64,000 nt of DNA, taken from assembly GCF_000160875.1 (NCBI RefSeq), contig NZ_GG700805.1, positions 310,001-374,000 on the forward strand, given 5' to 3'. Below, one piece after another: positions 40,066-51,202 of the stretch. Every line of letters begins with the position of its first letter. Within the stretch, counting starts at the first letter, position 1. The translations under genes were made by a program, and so were the position numbers. The notes under the pieces are model-generated. The model was not told where the DNA came from. It did no database searches and saw only the letters and a program-made list of their open reading frames with translations. The DNA comes from Lactobacillus iners DSM 13335 (lineage in GTDB: Bacteria; Bacillota; Bacilli; Lactobacillales; Lactobacillaceae).

Positions 40066-40105
40066 TGGGTCGCTAAACGTCACTGAATGGGACAAACTGT
40101 GACCC
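40066..40105 (+). promoter_or_regulatory. CggR-type operator (direct repeat)
   Basis: Two half-operators with the pattern GGGNC-N6-NGNC: TGGGTC(N6)CGTC at 40066-40081 and TGGGAC(N6)TGAC at 40088-40103. They resemble the Bacillus subtilis CggR operator CGGGAC-N6-TGTC repeated twice, but the repeat period here is 22 instead of 20 bases. It ends 17 bases before the cggR ATG, where bound repressor would block transcription of cggR and downstream genes. Confidence 0.6.
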
Positions 40106-40122
40106 ACGCAAAGGGAGCAAGC

Positions 40123-41154
40123 ATGGACTCGGATTTAACCTTGTTACAAAGCTTAGTTCCTGATGTTTTTAAAATAATTCGACAGCGTTTTCTTGTCTTG
40201 GAACAGATATCGTTGTTAGCCCCAGTGGGACGAAGAGTTGTTGCAAAAAAATTGGGATTGAGTGAGAGAAATATTCGAACAGAAACTGATTATTTGAAAC
40301 AACTACATTTAATTGAGATTAACAGTTCTGGTATGGTTCTGACAGAAAAAGGCGAGATAACTTTAAAAGAGTTGGCACCGCTGATTGATAGAATATTTAA
40401 TGCTAGTAAGACTGAATTACAGCTTGCTAGCAAGCTAGGAATTGATCGTGTGATTATCGTTCCTGGCAATGCAGATTTGCAAGATCGTGTTTGGGCTTTG
40501 ATGGGTGAACAACTTAGTGCAGCTTTAGACTTGCTTTTACCTTTAGGTAAGGATATTATAACAGTGTCTGGTGGTAAAACAGTTGCTAATGTTACTAAGC
40601 ATCTAAGCAAGCGGTTAAGTAGATATCGTGATATTTTATTTGTACCAGGAAGGGGAGCCTTGGGCGATGATGTGGAACTACAAAGTAACACAATTGCTCA
40701 GGCTGTAGCTTCAAAAGTTGGAGGTCGATTTTCAGGTTTGTATTTACCAGAAAATCTTCCTAGTGAAGCTATCAATGCTTTGATGCAAGACCCCATGATT
40801 TCTAATACTTTCACTAGTATTTACAATAGTGATGCGGTGATTCATGGTATAGGATTAGCGGATAATATGGCACGTAAGCGTGGTTTTGATGCGTTTACCC
40901 GTTCCAAATTAATGGATAAAGGTGCCGTGGCCGAATGTTTCGGGTATTTCTTCGACCATAATGGTCATTTAGTTGATCGTGTGCCGCGAGTTGGTTTTCA
41001 ACTTGAAGTTTTAGATAAAATACCCCATGTTTTTGCTTTAGCAGCTGGTGAATTGAAAGCTCCGGCAATTATTGCATACATGCATCATGCTCCCAAACAA
41101 ACGTGGTTAATAACCGATGAGGGAGCCTCAAATAAGGTTTTAAGGGAGAATTGA
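40123..41154 (+). CDS. cggR: Central glycolytic genes regulator CggR
   Basis: A 343-residue SorC-family repressor. An N-terminal winged helix (VGRRVVAKKLGLSERNIRTETDYL, about 25-60) is followed by a sugar-phosphate-binding domain like glucosamine-6-phosphate deaminase (TVSGGKTVANVTKHL, VPGRGALGDDVELQSNTIA). In Bacillus it represses the gap operon unless fructose 1,6-bisphosphate is high. The frame is open from 40087, but AAGGGAG lies just before the ATG at 40123 and the upstream part covers the operator. gap follows after 56 bases. Confidence 0.95.
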   Translation: MDSDLTLLQSLVPDVFKIIRQRFLVLEQISLLAPVGRRVVAKKLGLSERNIRTETDYLKQLHLIEINSSGMVLTEKGEITLKELAPLIDRIFNASKTELQLASKLGIDRVIIVPGNADLQDRVWALMGEQLSAALDLLLPLGKDIITVSGGKTVANVTKHLSKRLSRYRDILFVPGRGALGDDVELQSNTIAQAVASKVGGRFSGLYLPENLPSEAINALMQDPMISNTFTSIYNSDAVIHGIGLADNMARKRGFDAFTRSKLMDKGAVAECFGYFFDHNGHLVDRVPRVGFQLEVLDKIPHVFALAAGELKAPAIIAYMHHAPKQTWLITDEGASNKVLREN

Positions 41155-41210
41155 GTTCTCGTTTAAAATAAATTGTTACTACATAGTTTCCTAAGGAGGA
41201 ATAACCAATT

Positions 41211-42227
41211 ATGACAGTTAAAATTGGTATTAACGGTTTCGGCCGTATTGGTCGTTTAGCATTTCGTCGTATTATGGAATTAGGCGAAAAGTCAAAGGAT
41301 ATTGAAGTTGTTGCAATCAATGACTTAACTACTCCAGCACTTTTAGCTCACTTACTTAAGTATGACTCAACTCATGGTACTTTTAACCACGAAGTTTCAG
41401 CAACTGAAGACAGCATTGTTGTTGATGGTAAGAAATACCGTGTTTATGCAGAACCACAAGCACAAAACATTCCATGGGTTAAAAACGATGGTGTTGACTT
41501 TGTTCTTGAATGTACTGGTTTCTACACAAGCAAGGCTAAATCAGAAGCTCACCTTAAGGCTGGTGCAAAGAGAGTTTTAATTTCTGCACCTGCAGGTAGC
41601 GATCTTAAGACTGTTGTTTACGGTGTAAACGAAGGTACTTTAACTGCTGATGACAAGATTGTTTCAGCAGGTTCATGTACTACTAACTCATTAGCACCAA
41701 TGGTTAATGCTTTGAACAAAGAATTCGGCATTGAAGTTGGTACTATGACTACTATCCACGCATTTACTTCAACTCAAATGATCTTAGACGGACCAGTTCG
41801 TGGCGGTAACTTCCGTGCTGCACGTACTGCTTCTGCTAACATCATTCCACATTCAACAGGTGCTGCAAAGGCTATTGGTCTTGTAATTCCTGACTTGAAC
41901 GGTAAGTTGAATGGTCATGCACAACGTGTACCAGTTGTAGATGGTTCCGTAACTGAATTAGTTTCAATCTTGAGCAAAGAAGTTACTGCAGATGAAATTA
42001 ACGAAGCTATGAAGAAATATGAAACTCCTTCATTTGCTTACAACGATGACGAAATCGTTTCAAGCGATGTTTTAGGTATGACTGCTGGTTCAATTTTTGA
42101 CCCAACTCAAACTATGGTAACCACTGCAGGTGACAAGCAATTAGTTAAGACTGTTGCTTGGTACGACAATGAATACAGTTTCACTTGCCAAATGGTTCGT
42201 ACTTTGTTGAAATTTGCTACTCTTTAA
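41211..42227 (+). CDS. gap: Glyceraldehyde-3-phosphate dehydrogenase
   Basis: A 338-residue NAD-dependent glycolytic enzyme. NAD-binding [15 protein letters not shown] is at the N terminus, and the active-site Cys lies in [12 protein letters not shown] near residue 155. A near-perfect AAGGAGG precedes the ATG. Codon use is visibly biased to the preferred set (many AAC, TTC, ACT), as expected for a very abundant protein. A terminator-like hairpin follows before pgk. Confidence 0.98.
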   Translation: MTVKIGINGFGRIGRLAFRRIMELGEKSKDIEVVAINDLTTPALLAHLLKYDSTHGTFNHEVSATEDSIVVDGKKYRVYAEPQAQNIPWVKNDGVDFVLECTGFYTSKAKSEAHLKAGAKRVLISAPAGSDLKTVVYGVNEGTLTADDKIVSAGSCTTNSLAPMVNALNKEFGIEVGTMTTIHAFTSTQMILDGPVRGGNFRAARTASANIIPHSTGAAKAIGLVIPDLNGKLNGHAQRVPVVDGSVTELVSILSKEVTADEINEAMKKYETPSFAYNDDEIVSSDVLGMTAGSIFDPTQTMVTTAGDKQLVKTVAWYDNEYSFTCQMVRTLLKFATL

Positions 42228-42256
42228 TCAATAGTTAATACTGATTTTTGTAGTGA

Positions 42257-42292
42257 AGAAGGCGGAGGGAGATTCTCCTTCCGCCTTTTTTC
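42257..42292 (+). terminator. Terminator/attenuator between gap and pgk
   Basis: GGCGGAGGGA at 42261-42270 pairs with TCCTTCCGCC at 42276-42285 (one wobble), a 5-base loop, then six T. It is the most GC-rich hairpin seen in the region and should cut most read-through from gap. Confidence 0.85.
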
Positions 42293-42335
42293 AGGGAAGT
42301 AAGTATCTTACTTTGTTATGGAGGTTTAATATTAA

Positions 42336-43550
42336 ATGGCTAAATTAATTGTTTCAGATCTTAAAGATCTTGAAGGTAAAAAAGTTTTAGTTCGTGTTGA
42401 CTTCAACGTACCAATTAAAAATGGTGTTATTAGCGATGATAATCGTATTGTTGCTGCATTACCAACTATCAAGTACATTATCGAACACGGTGGAAAAGCT
42501 ATCTTATTAAGTCACTTGGGTCGTGTAAAGAGTGATGCTGATAAAAAAGAATTAACTTTAAAACCTGTTGCAGAGCGTTTGAGTGAATTATTAGAAAAGC
42601 CTGTAACTTTTGTACCTGAAAATGAGGGGAAAGAAGTTGAAGATGCTGTAGCAGCTATGAAGAATGGCGAAGTTATAGTTCTTGAAAACACAAGATTCCA
42701 AGATATTGATAATGATTTTGGTAAACGTGAATCTAAAAATGATCCAACTCTTGGTGAGTACTGGGCAAGCTTAGGTGATGTTTATGTTAATGATGCATTT
42801 GGTACAGCACATAGAAGCCATGCATCTAATACTGGTATTGCTACTGCAATGAAAGCTGCTGGTAAATTAGCAGCAGCTGGTTACTTGATGGAAAAAGAAA
42901 TTAAATTCTTAGGTAACGCAGTTTCTAACCCTGTACATCCATTTGTAACTATCTTAGGTGGTGCAAAAGTTTCTGATAAGATTGGTGTTATTACTAACTT
43001 AATTCCTAAGTCTGATCACATCTTAATTGGTGGTGGTATGGCTTACACCTTCTTAGCAGCACAAGGACACAAGATTGGTAAATCATTGTTTGAAGAAGAT
43101 AAAGTTGAATTAGCAAAAGAACTTTTGGCTAAAGCAGGTGACAAGATTGTATTGCCTGTAGACCATGTTGCTGCAACTGAATTTTCAAATGATGCAACTC
43201 ATGAAGTTGTTGATATTGATATTCCTGATAATGAAATGGGTCTTGATATCGGTCCTAAGACTGTTGAAAAATTCAAAGAAATCTTAAAAGATGCTAAGAC
43301 TGTAGTTTGGAACGGACCTATGGGCTGTTTTGAAATGCCAAACTACGCAGAAGGTACTTTAGAAGTTGGTCGTGCTTTAGCAAACTTAACTGACGCTATT
43401 ACTATTATCGGTGGTGGTGACTCTACTGCTGCTGCTAAGCAATTAGGCATTGCACCTAAGATTACCCACATTTCTACTGGTGGTGGTGCATCACTTAATT
43501 ACTTAGAAGGTAAAGAATTACCTGGTATTGCATGTATTTCAGATAAGTAA
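42336..43550 (+). CDS. pgk: Phosphoglycerate kinase
   Basis: A 404-residue glycolytic kinase making ATP from 1,3-bisphosphoglycerate. The N-terminal signature [12 protein letters not shown] is present, along with [24 protein letters not shown] and the nucleotide-binding [14 protein letters not shown] near the C terminus. GGAGG precedes the ATG. It is followed by tpiA after 17 bases and eno after 50 more, so pgk-tpiA-eno form one unit with no hairpin between them. Confidence 0.98.
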   Translation: MAKLIVSDLKDLEGKKVLVRVDFNVPIKNGVISDDNRIVAALPTIKYIIEHGGKAILLSHLGRVKSDADKKELTLKPVAERLSELLEKPVTFVPENEGKEVEDAVAAMKNGEVIVLENTRFQDIDNDFGKRESKNDPTLGEYWASLGDVYVNDAFGTAHRSHASNTGIATAMKAAGKLAAAGYLMEKEIKFLGNAVSNPVHPFVTILGGAKVSDKIGVITNLIPKSDHILIGGGMAYTFLAAQGHKIGKSLFEEDKVELAKELLAKAGDKIVLPVDHVAATEFSNDATHEVVDIDIPDNEMGLDIGPKTVEKFKEILKDAKTVVWNGPMGCFEMPNYAEGTLEVGRALANLTDAITIIGGGDSTAAAKQLGIAPKITHISTGGGASLNYLEGKELPGIACISDK

Positions 43551-43567
43551 GAAAGGATCTAATTTTT

Positions 43568-44323
43568 ATGCGTACACCAATTATTGCGGGTAACTGGAAA
43601 TTACATATGAATCCAGAACAAACAACTGAATTTGTTAATGCTGTAAAGAATCATTTACCTGAATCATCAAAAGTAGAAGCAGTTATTGCAGCACCAGCCT
43701 TGGATGTTGATGCTTTAAGAAAAGCAGCTGCAGGTAGCAATTTACATACTAGTGCAGAAAATTGTTACTTTGAAGCAGAAGGTGCTTTTACTGGTGAGAA
43801 TTCTCCATTAGTATTAAAGGAAATGGGTATCAATTATTGTATTATTGGTCACTCTGAAAGAAGAGGCTATTTCCACGAAACTGATGAAGATATCAATAAA
43901 AAAGCTAAGGCTTTATTAGAGCACGGTGTTACACCAATTATTTGTTGTGGTGAATCATTAGAGACTCGTGAAGCTAACAAGCAAGAAGAATGGGTTGTTT
44001 CCCAAATTAAAGCTGCCTTGGAAGGTTTAACTGCTGAACAAGTAAGTTCATTAGTTATTGCATATGAGCCTATTTGGGCAATTGGTACTGGTAAGACAGC
44101 TTCATCCGATCAAGCAGAAGAAATGTGTAAGACAATTCGCGAAACTGTTAAAGATTTGTATGATGAAGCAACTAGTGACAACATCCGTATTCAATATGGT
44201 GGATCTGTAAAGCCTGCTAATGTTAAAGAATTAATGGCTAAACCTAATATTGATGGTGGTTTAGTAGGTGGTGCCTCATTAGATCCTGAATCATTTTTAG
44301 CTTTGGTAAATTACCAAGATTAA
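43568..44323 (+). CDS. tpiA: Triosephosphate isomerase
   Basis: A 251-residue TIM-barrel enzyme interconverting dihydroxyacetone phosphate and glyceraldehyde 3-phosphate. The N-terminal GNWKLHMN (Lys), [11 protein letters not shown] (His near 95) and [14 protein letters not shown] (Glu near 168) segments carry the catalytic residues, and the C-terminal [11 protein letters not shown] binds phosphate. GAAAGGA precedes the ATG. Confidence 0.98.
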   Translation: MRTPIIAGNWKLHMNPEQTTEFVNAVKNHLPESSKVEAVIAAPALDVDALRKAAAGSNLHTSAENCYFEAEGAFTGENSPLVLKEMGINYCIIGHSERRGYFHETDEDINKKAKALLEHGVTPIICCGESLETREANKQEEWVVSQIKAALEGLTAEQVSSLVIAYEPIWAIGTGKTASSDQAEEMCKTIRETVKDLYDEATSDNIRIQYGGSVKPANVKELMAKPNIDGGLVGGASLDPESFLALVNYQD

Positions 44324-44361
44324 TTTCAAGATAACAATTTATTTTAAAAACATATATATAA

Positions 44362-45672
<1,311 letters not shown>

Positions 45673-45690
45673 TTGATGTTAATTGTTATT

Positions 45691-45719
45691 AAAAAGACTT
45701 CTAATTGAAGTCTTTTTCT
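45691..45719 (+). terminator. Terminator after eno
   Basis: AAAAAGACTTC at 45691-45701 and its exact complement at 45707-45717, a 5-base loop, then further T residues. Confidence 0.85.
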
Positions 45720-45790
45720 TTAGCATTTGTTTATTTTTTATGGTAAAATTAGTTCAGTGATTAATTTTTTTAGGCAATGGAGGCAACGCT

Positions 45791-46024
45791 TTGTATAACT
45801 TAGTCATGACGTTAATCATCATCGTTAGTTTTTTAATTATTATAGCAACGTTGATGCAGCCACAAAAGCAACAAGATGCCTTAAATGCACTATCTGGTGG
45901 TGCCGTATTTAGTGGACAAACTAAGAAACGTGGCTTTGAGGCATTAATGGAAAAGATAACAGGCGTATTGCTTGTGATATTCTTTGTTTTAGCCATAATT
46001 TTGGTTAAATTATCTTCAAAGTAA
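45791..46024 (+). CDS. secG: Preprotein translocase subunit SecG
   Basis: A 77-residue SecYEG accessory subunit with two membrane helices (about 4-22 and 53-74) joined by a loop containing the conserved LSGGAVFSG. The start is a TTG at 45791, 7 bases after GGAGG. Lies between eno and rnr, as in other lactobacilli. Confidence 0.92.
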   Translation: MYNLVMTLIIIVSFLIIIATLMQPQKQQDALNALSGGAVFSGQTKKRGFEALMEKITGVLLVIFFVLAIILVKLSSK

Positions 46025-46027
46025 TTT

Positions 46028-46058
46028 AAGGCTTCCGATTAATCGGAGCTTTTTTATT
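46028..46058 (+). terminator. Terminator after secG
   Basis: GCTTCCGAT and ATCGGAGC form a stem with one bulged base, followed by a T run. Confidence 0.65.
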
Positions 46059-46094
46059 TATCCCATAATATAGAAAAAATGAGGTGTATTAATA

Positions 46095-48371
46095 GTGCCA
46101 CAAGATGAACGTGTATTAGCAAGTATTTATGAAGTATTTAGACACAATTCACAAAAATCTTATACGATAGATAAATTGGATCGAGAATTGCATAATAAAT
46201 TACATTATAAATTTACAGAATTGGTTAGAGGAGTAACCTTCTTAGAACATGAAAAGAAAATTATTACTGATGGTTTAGGAAAATATCAACTTAATCGATT
46301 AGATACCATTGTTGAAGGAACATTTAGAGCTAATGATAAGGGCTTTGGATTCATTAGATACGATGAAGTGGCTGATGATATCTTTGTAGATAAAACTAAT
46401 ACTTCATTTGCAATTGATGGTGATACTGTTAAAGCTAAAATTATTGCAGATGCTAACCCATGGAATGGTAAAGGACCTGAAGGACAAGTTGTTGAAATTA
46501 TTGAGCGTGGTTTTGAAAATTTAGTTGGTGAATTTATTCCTTTTTCTGATCAACATGTAGCGACAACGAATTATCTGGGATATGTAATAAGTGAAAATAA
46601 AAAACTAAAAAAATATAAAATATATATTTTGAAGGATGGGTTAACGCCCCAATTAGGTGATATTGTCCAAGTATCATTAAAAACTTATCCATCTGAAGAG
46701 TCTCCAGAGGATATGACAGCTGTAGTAATTAAGGTTATTGGAAATAAAAATGATCCAGGCGTTGATATAATGGCTATTGTTGCAGATCATGATGTTAAAA
46801 CGGAATGGTCTGATGAAGCCTTAGAACAAGCTAACCAGATACCTGATCATGTAACAGCTGCAGATAAGTCAGGAAGAGAGGATATTACTCAACAAGCTGC
46901 AGTAACTATTGATGGCGATGATTCAAAAGACTTTGATGATGCGGTAGTTTTATGGAAGCTTGACAATGGTAATTATCATTTAGGTGTCCACATTGCTGAT
47001 GTGGCACATTATGTTACTGAAGGTTCACCATTAGATATTGAGGCATTTACTAGAGGAAATAGTACATATTTAGTTGATCGTGTCATTCCTATGTTACCTT
47101 TTAGATTATCTAATGGTATATGTTCGTTAAATGAAGGTGTTGAACGTTTAGTTTTATCATGTGATATGGAAATTACTCCTACTGGTGAACGAGTAAATTA
47201 TAGTATTCATCCATCAGTGATGAAATCACATGGGCGATTAACATATAGTAAAGTAAATCGTGCTTTAGCTGGTGATCATTTAGATGAACTTGAAGAAAAA
47301 TATCGTACTTTGCGTCCAATGCTGGTCGAAATGGCTAAGTTGCATGATATTTTATATCAAAAGAGACACAAACGTGGAGCTATTGATTTTGAAGAACCTG
47401 AAGCAAAAATTATTGTTGATAAAATGGGCAAGCCGATTGATATCGTTTTACACGAACGAGGCACTGCTGAAAAGATGGTAGAGTCCTTTATGTTATTGGC
47501 GAATGAAACTGTTGCAGAGGAATATTTTAGACGTCATGTTCCATTTTTATATCGAGTTCATGAAACACCAGACGAAGAAAAAATGAAAACATTTTTTGAG
47601 TTTGTGAGTGCATTTGGCTTAAATGTAAAAGCTGATCCGCATGACGTCAAACCTAGCGATTTGCAACAGATTGTAACCAAAACTGCAGGTACTACCGAAG
47701 AAGCGGTTGTTCAAATGATGATGTTACGCAGTTTAAGACAAGCTCATTATTCTGCAGAGCCTTTAGGTCACTTTGGCTTAGCTGCACAATATTATACTCA
47801 TTTTACTTCACCAATTAGACGTTATTCAGATTTGATAGTGCATCGGATGATTCATGAATATGGAGTTGGCAAACCTGCTACAGAATTACAAAAGCATTTT
47901 CAAGGTAAGTTAGATGAAATTGCAGAGCAAACATCAGTGCAAGAACGTCGCTCCATAGATACGGAACGTAGTGTCAATGATTTGAAGATGACAGAATATA
48001 TGGCTAACCAAGTAGGTGAACATTTTGATGCTATCATTTCTTCTGTAACTAGTTTTGGTATGTTTATTCAATTACCTAATACAGTGGAAGGCTTGATTCA
48101 TATTTCTAATTTAACGGATGATTTCTATCGCTTTGATGAAAAATCGCTAACTTTAACTGGTCGTGGTAAGCATCATCAATTTAAAGTGGGGATGCCAATT
48201 AAAGTAAAATTGATTAATGCAGATGTTGCCCAGCATCAGATTGATTTTGAAATTTATGATCCTAATACACCTAAAATTAAAAATAACGACCATAATCAAA
48301 CCAAAACACCTTATCGCCAGCGTACATCGCAAAATAATCGACCATATCGTAAACGTAATAGGCAGAGATAA
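46095..48371 (+). CDS. rnr: Ribonuclease R
   Basis: A 758-residue 3'-5' exoribonuclease that degrades structured RNA and works with tmRNA/SmpB. Order: an N-terminal winged helix (about 1-60), cold-shock domains (70-225), the RNB catalytic domain with [12 protein letters not shown] and the [14 protein letters not shown] signature, an S1 domain (about 640-725, [21 protein letters not shown]) and a basic tail rich in Arg and Asn. The start is a GTG at 46095, 8 bases after GAGGTG. smpB follows 2 bases later. Confidence 0.96.
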   Translation: MPQDERVLASIYEVFRHNSQKSYTIDKLDRELHNKLHYKFTELVRGVTFLEHEKKIITDGLGKYQLNRLDTIVEGTFRANDKGFGFIRYDEVADDIFVDKTNTSFAIDGDTVKAKIIADANPWNGKGPEGQVVEIIERGFENLVGEFIPFSDQHVATTNYLGYVISENKKLKKYKIYILKDGLTPQLGDIVQVSLKTYPSEESPEDMTAVVIKVIGNKNDPGVDIMAIVADHDVKTEWSDEALEQANQIPDHVTAADKSGREDITQQAAVTIDGDDSKDFDDAVVLWKLDNGNYHLGVHIADVAHYVTEGSPLDIEAFTRGNSTYLVDRVIPMLPFRLSNGICSLNEGVERLVLSCDMEITPTGERVNYSIHPSVMKSHGRLTYSKVNRALAGDHLDELEEKYRTLRPMLVEMAKLHDILYQKRHKRGAIDFEEPEAKIIVDKMGKPIDIVLHERGTAEKMVESFMLLANETVAEEYFRRHVPFLYRVHETPDEEKMKTFFEFVSAFGLNVKADPHDVKPSDLQQIVTKTAGTTEEAVVQMMMLRSLRQAHYSAEPLGHFGLAAQYYTHFTSPIRRYSDLIVHRMIHEYGVGKPATELQKHFQGKLDEIAEQTSVQERRSIDTERSVNDLKMTEYMANQVGEHFDAIISSVTSFGMFIQLPNTVEGLIHISNLTDDFYRFDEKSLTLTGRGKHHQFKVGMPIKVKLINADVAQHQIDFEIYDPNTPKIKNNDHNQTKTPYRQRTSQNNRPYRKRNRQR

Positions 48372-48373
48372 CT

Positions 48374-48832
48374 ATGAAGAAAAAGGAAAATGATGCATTA
48401 GCTACTAATAAAAAAGCTAGTTATGATTATTTTATTAAGGAAACTTTTGAAGCAGGAATTGCTTTGACAGGAACAGAAATCAAATCGGTTCGTGCCAGAA
48501 GGATTAATCTTAAAGATGGATATGTGCAGACTTATCGTGGTTCTGCTTTTTTAGAAAATGTGCATATTAGTGAATATAAACAAGGGAATATTTATAATCA
48601 TGATCCCTTAAGAAGTAGAAGATTGTTGTTACACAAAAAAGAGATAAATCATTTGCAAATTATTCAAGCACAACAAGGTATGACTATTATTCCTTTAAAA
48701 GTTTATCTGAAACATGGTTATGCTAAGGTCTTAATAGGTGTTGGTCAGGGTAAAAAGCAATATGATAAAAGAGAGACAATTAAACGTCGTGATCAAGATC
48801 GTGAGTTAAAAAGCAAATATAAGATTAGATAA
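48374..48832 (+). CDS. smpB: SsrA-binding protein SmpB
   Basis: A 152-residue protein that delivers tmRNA to stalled ribosomes. The family features are clear: [29 protein letters not shown], and a basic C-terminal tail ([20 protein letters not shown]) that reaches the mRNA channel. It is coupled to rnr (2-base gap), a functional pairing since RNase R removes the trapped mRNA. Its stop codon lies in the base of the terminator hairpin. Confidence 0.97.
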   Translation: MKKKENDALATNKKASYDYFIKETFEAGIALTGTEIKSVRARRINLKDGYVQTYRGSAFLENVHISEYKQGNIYNHDPLRSRRLLLHKKEINHLQIIQAQQGMTIIPLKVYLKHGYAKVLIGVGQGKKQYDKRETIKRRDQDRELKSKYKIR

Positions 48833-48859
48833 AAGATTAGTACACACTAATCTTTTTTT
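48831..48859 (+). terminator. Terminator after smpB
   Basis: AAAAGATTAG at 48831-48840 pairs with CTAATCTTTT at 48847-48856, a 6-base loop, then T residues. Confidence 0.8.
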
Positions 48860-48941
48860 GTGAGCAAATTGTTTAACAAACATATAGGGGTACTGTAGAA
48901 TAAAAAATGTTGTTATTAACAATTAGATGGGGGACTTTTAA

Positions 48942-49463
48942 TTGAATAAGAAAAATTTGAAGATTCAAAAAATGGTTGTATTAGCCATGTTAATTGCGTT
49001 ATATATTATCTTTAGTAGATTGTTATCACTTAATATTGGTGGTAGTCATAAAATATCATTTACATTTATATGTATTGCCCTTATGGGATGCTTATATTCA
49101 CCTTATGTTACTGCTATCAGTTGTGCTGGAGCTGATTTTATTGGATGTATGTTATTTCCTAAGTTAACTTATTTCCCCGGTTTTACTTTAACGGCATTTT
49201 TAGTTGGATTAGTATTCGGAATAGTATTTTCAAATAAAGTTAACTTCGTGCGGATATTAATAGCTACAGGTTTAACGTGTTTGATTCAATTTTTTGTTAA
49301 TAGTTTTTGGCTAAAAATTATTTGTCATGTACCATATTCGGTTATGCTGATTAGTCGAATTCCGCAAGAGTGTATTATGGCAGTAGTTATGGTTATTTTG
49401 TTATCTGCTCTATTTAAGTTGGATATTATCCAAAGAAAGATTAAAATGTGGCACGAACAGTAG
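48942..49463 (+). CDS. ECF transporter S component, FolT-like
   Basis: A 173-residue membrane protein with about six helices. The N-terminal IQKMVVLAMLIALYIIFSRL and the helix PKLTYFPGFTLTAFLVGLVFGIVF resemble the folate-type S components of energy-coupling factor transporters (FolT), which bind vitamins and share an EcfAAT module coded elsewhere. The substrate is inferred only. The start is a TTG at 48942 behind GATGGGGGA. A possible promoter (TTGTTT at 48869, TACTGT at 48891) lies upstream. No folate riboswitch was recognised in the 80-base leader. Confidence 0.65.
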   Translation: MNKKNLKIQKMVVLAMLIALYIIFSRLLSLNIGGSHKISFTFICIALMGCLYSPYVTAISCAGADFIGCMLFPKLTYFPGFTLTAFLVGLVFGIVFSNKVNFVRILIATGLTCLIQFFVNSFWLKIICHVPYSVMLISRIPQECIMAVVMVILLSALFKLDIIQRKIKMWHEQ

Positions 49464-49478
49464 ATCAATAAGTTATCG

Positions 49479-49521
49479 ATTATCAAGATTAGTTGAAAAA
49501 CAATCTTGATAATTTTTTTTG
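49479..49521 (+). terminator. Terminator after the ECF S-component gene
   Basis: A 12-bp stem, ATTATCAAGATT at 49479-49490 with its exact complement at 49502-49513, followed by eight T in all. Confidence 0.85.
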
Positions 49522-49531
49522 CAAAAAAATA

Positions 49532-49560
49532 TTGACTAACAAAAAGTAAGTTGCTACTAT
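49532..49560 (+). promoter_or_regulatory. Promoter for the zinc-uptake operon
   Basis: TTGACT at 49532-49537, spacer of 17, TACTAT at 49555-49560 with TGC before it. The predicted start is near 49567, inside the repeat cluster described next. Confidence 0.7.
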
Positions 49561-49566
49561 ATTTTT

Positions 49567-49615
49567 AGTTACAAAAAGTTATTACGAATAGTAATTACTA
49601 AAAACAAGTTATTAC
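49567..49615 (+). promoter_or_regulatory. Repeated GTTATTAC-type motifs, candidate metal-repressor operator
   Basis: AGTTATTAC at 49577-49585 faces an 8/9 inverted copy GTAATTACT at 49591-49599 across 5 bases. A third, direct copy AGTTATTAC at 49607-49615 abuts the AGGAG ribosome site, and a partial copy AGTTAC starts at 49567. The canonical AdcR/ZitR box TTAACNNGTTAA is not present. Position over the transcription start suggests repression, by inference. Confidence 0.45.
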
Positions 49616-49626
49616 AGGAGAGTTAT

Positions 49627-50538
49627 ATGAAAAAACATTTATTCTTATTTTTTACTTTTTTAGCAATCTTTTGTGGATGTTTGACAGGTTGTAGTAAGCA
49701 ACAAAGTTCTAACAATAAAAAAGTTATTTATACTACTTTCTTTCCAGTTACAGATTTAACTAAGCGAATTGTTGGTAACAAAATGGAAGTTAAGACAATT
49801 ATCAAAGGTAATGAAGAACCACATTCTTTTGAATTAAAAACTAACGATATGAAAGATATTGCTAAGGCAGATTTAATCATTTATAACGGTGCAGGTATGG
49901 AAAACTTTATTCCAGCATTAAAGGATACAGTCAAAAAGAAAAATAAATTTTTGGATTTGTCACAAGGATTAAAATTACTAGAAGCTGGTAAGGGGATAGT
50001 AAAAGCTCATGATCGAGTTAATCCGCATACTTGGCTCAGTGTTAAAAATGCTTACGAACAATTAGATACAATTTATCGTAAGGTTGCTTCGATGGATCCA
50101 AATAATGAAGCATATTACAAGAAAAATTTGAAAAAAGCACAGTCTGAATTTAAATCTTTGGATAATCAATTTGAAAAAACTGTGGCCAAATTTAAAGGAA
50201 AAGATAAATATTTTGTTACATCACATGCTGCTTTTAATTATTTAGCACGTGATTATGGCTTTAAACAAGTTGCTGTTACAGGTATTTCACCTGATGAAGA
50301 GCCATCTGCTAAACAATTGAAAAAAATTGCAGATTTCGTTAAAAAACATCATATCAAAACCATCTTTTTTGAAGGTAAAGCTACACCTAAAGTCGCTAAA
50401 ACCTTAGCTAAAAACACTCATACTAAGACGGACACGATATATACTATGGAAAATCTTACAGATGATGAAGCTGCAATGGGATATTTGAAATTGATGGAAT
50501 TAAACATGAAAGCGTTGATGAGATCATTTAATGAATAA
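49627..50538 (+). CDS. adcA: Zinc/manganese ABC transporter substrate-binding lipoprotein (AdcA-like)
   Basis: A 303-residue cluster A-I metal-binding lipoprotein. The signal peptide ends in the lipobox LTGC (Cys22-24 region, substrate for Lgt). Likely metal ligands are His in EEPHSFE, His in NPHTWLS, His in TSHAAFNYLARDYGF, and Glu in FFEGKATPK. It has neither the His-rich loop nor the C-terminal ZinT domain of streptococcal AdcA, so metal delivery may depend on another protein, perhaps the histidine-triad protein in the same operon. It overlaps adcC by 8 bases. Confidence 0.85.
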   Translation: MKKHLFLFFTFLAIFCGCLTGCSKQQSSNNKKVIYTTFFPVTDLTKRIVGNKMEVKTIIKGNEEPHSFELKTNDMKDIAKADLIIYNGAGMENFIPALKDTVKKKNKFLDLSQGLKLLEAGKGIVKAHDRVNPHTWLSVKNAYEQLDTIYRKVASMDPNNEAYYKKNLKKAQSEFKSLDNQFEKTVAKFKGKDKYFVTSHAAFNYLARDYGFKQVAVTGISPDEEPSAKQLKKIADFVKKHHIKTIFFEGKATPKVAKTLAKNTHTKTDTIYTMENLTDDEAAMGYLKLMELNMKALMRSFNE

Positions 50539-51202
50539 AGTACTTGATATCGAAAATTTAACTTTCGCTTATGAAGAAAAAAAGATATTAGAAAATTTTT
50601 CATGTAGTATTGAACAGGGAAATTTTGTTGCAATTGTTGGTGAAAATGGTGCTGGCAAAAGTACACTTTTAAATTTGATTTTACATAATTTAAAGCCTCT
50701 TTCAGGAAAAATCAAAATTTTTGGTGATGATATTGATCAGAAAAATCACTATCAGGATATAGCTTATGTATCGCAAAGTTCAGTTCAAAATTATCGTAAT
50801 TTTCCAACTACGGTCATAGAAGTTATCTATAATCATCTAAAATTCTTAAAAGTAAAAGAGCCACCTGAAAAATATTTGGACTTAGTTGGCTTAACAGAGC
50901 ATCAAAACAAGGTATTGTCAGAATTATCAGGGGGACAATTACAAAGAGTTGCATTAGCTGCAGCTATGATAAAAAATGCTTCGCTGATTTTATTGGATGA
51001 ACCTACTACAGGTATTGACAAGAAATTTTCTAGAGAGTTTTTTGGCTTTTTACAAGAAATTGCTTCTAGCGGTAAGACTATCGTGATAGTAACTCATGCA
51101 TTAGATGATGCAATTGATTTTATTGATTATGCAATTGAAATTAGAAACGCTAGTGGGCATATTTTGTCACGTAGTGATTTGCAACAATTAGTGGTGAAAT
51201 GA
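50531..51202 (+). CDS. adcC: Zinc ABC transporter ATP-binding protein
   Basis: A 223-residue ABC ATPase. Walker A GENGAGKST is near residue 38, signature LSGGQLQRVALAAA, Walker B LILLDEPTTGID and the switch His in IVIVTHALDDA are intact. It powers the AdcB-type permease that follows with a 4-base overlap. Overlaps on both sides imply coupled translation of the three transporter genes. Confidence 0.92.
   Translation: MNKVLDIENLTFAYEEKKILENFSCSIEQGNFVAIVGENGAGKSTLLNLILHNLKPLSGKIKIFGDDIDQKNHYQDIAYVSQSSVQNYRNFPTTVIEVIYNHLKFLKVKEPPEKYLDLVGLTEHQNKVLSELSGGQLQRVALAAAMIKNASLILLDEPTTGIDKKFSREFFGFLQEIASSGKTIVIVTHALDDAIDFIDYAIEIRNASGHILSRSDLQQLVVK

Noticed and set aside
48860-48941. Tetrahydrofolate or preQ1 riboswitch before the ECF S component
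   Set aside because: The 80-base leader shows no recognisable conserved core or paired structure for either class.
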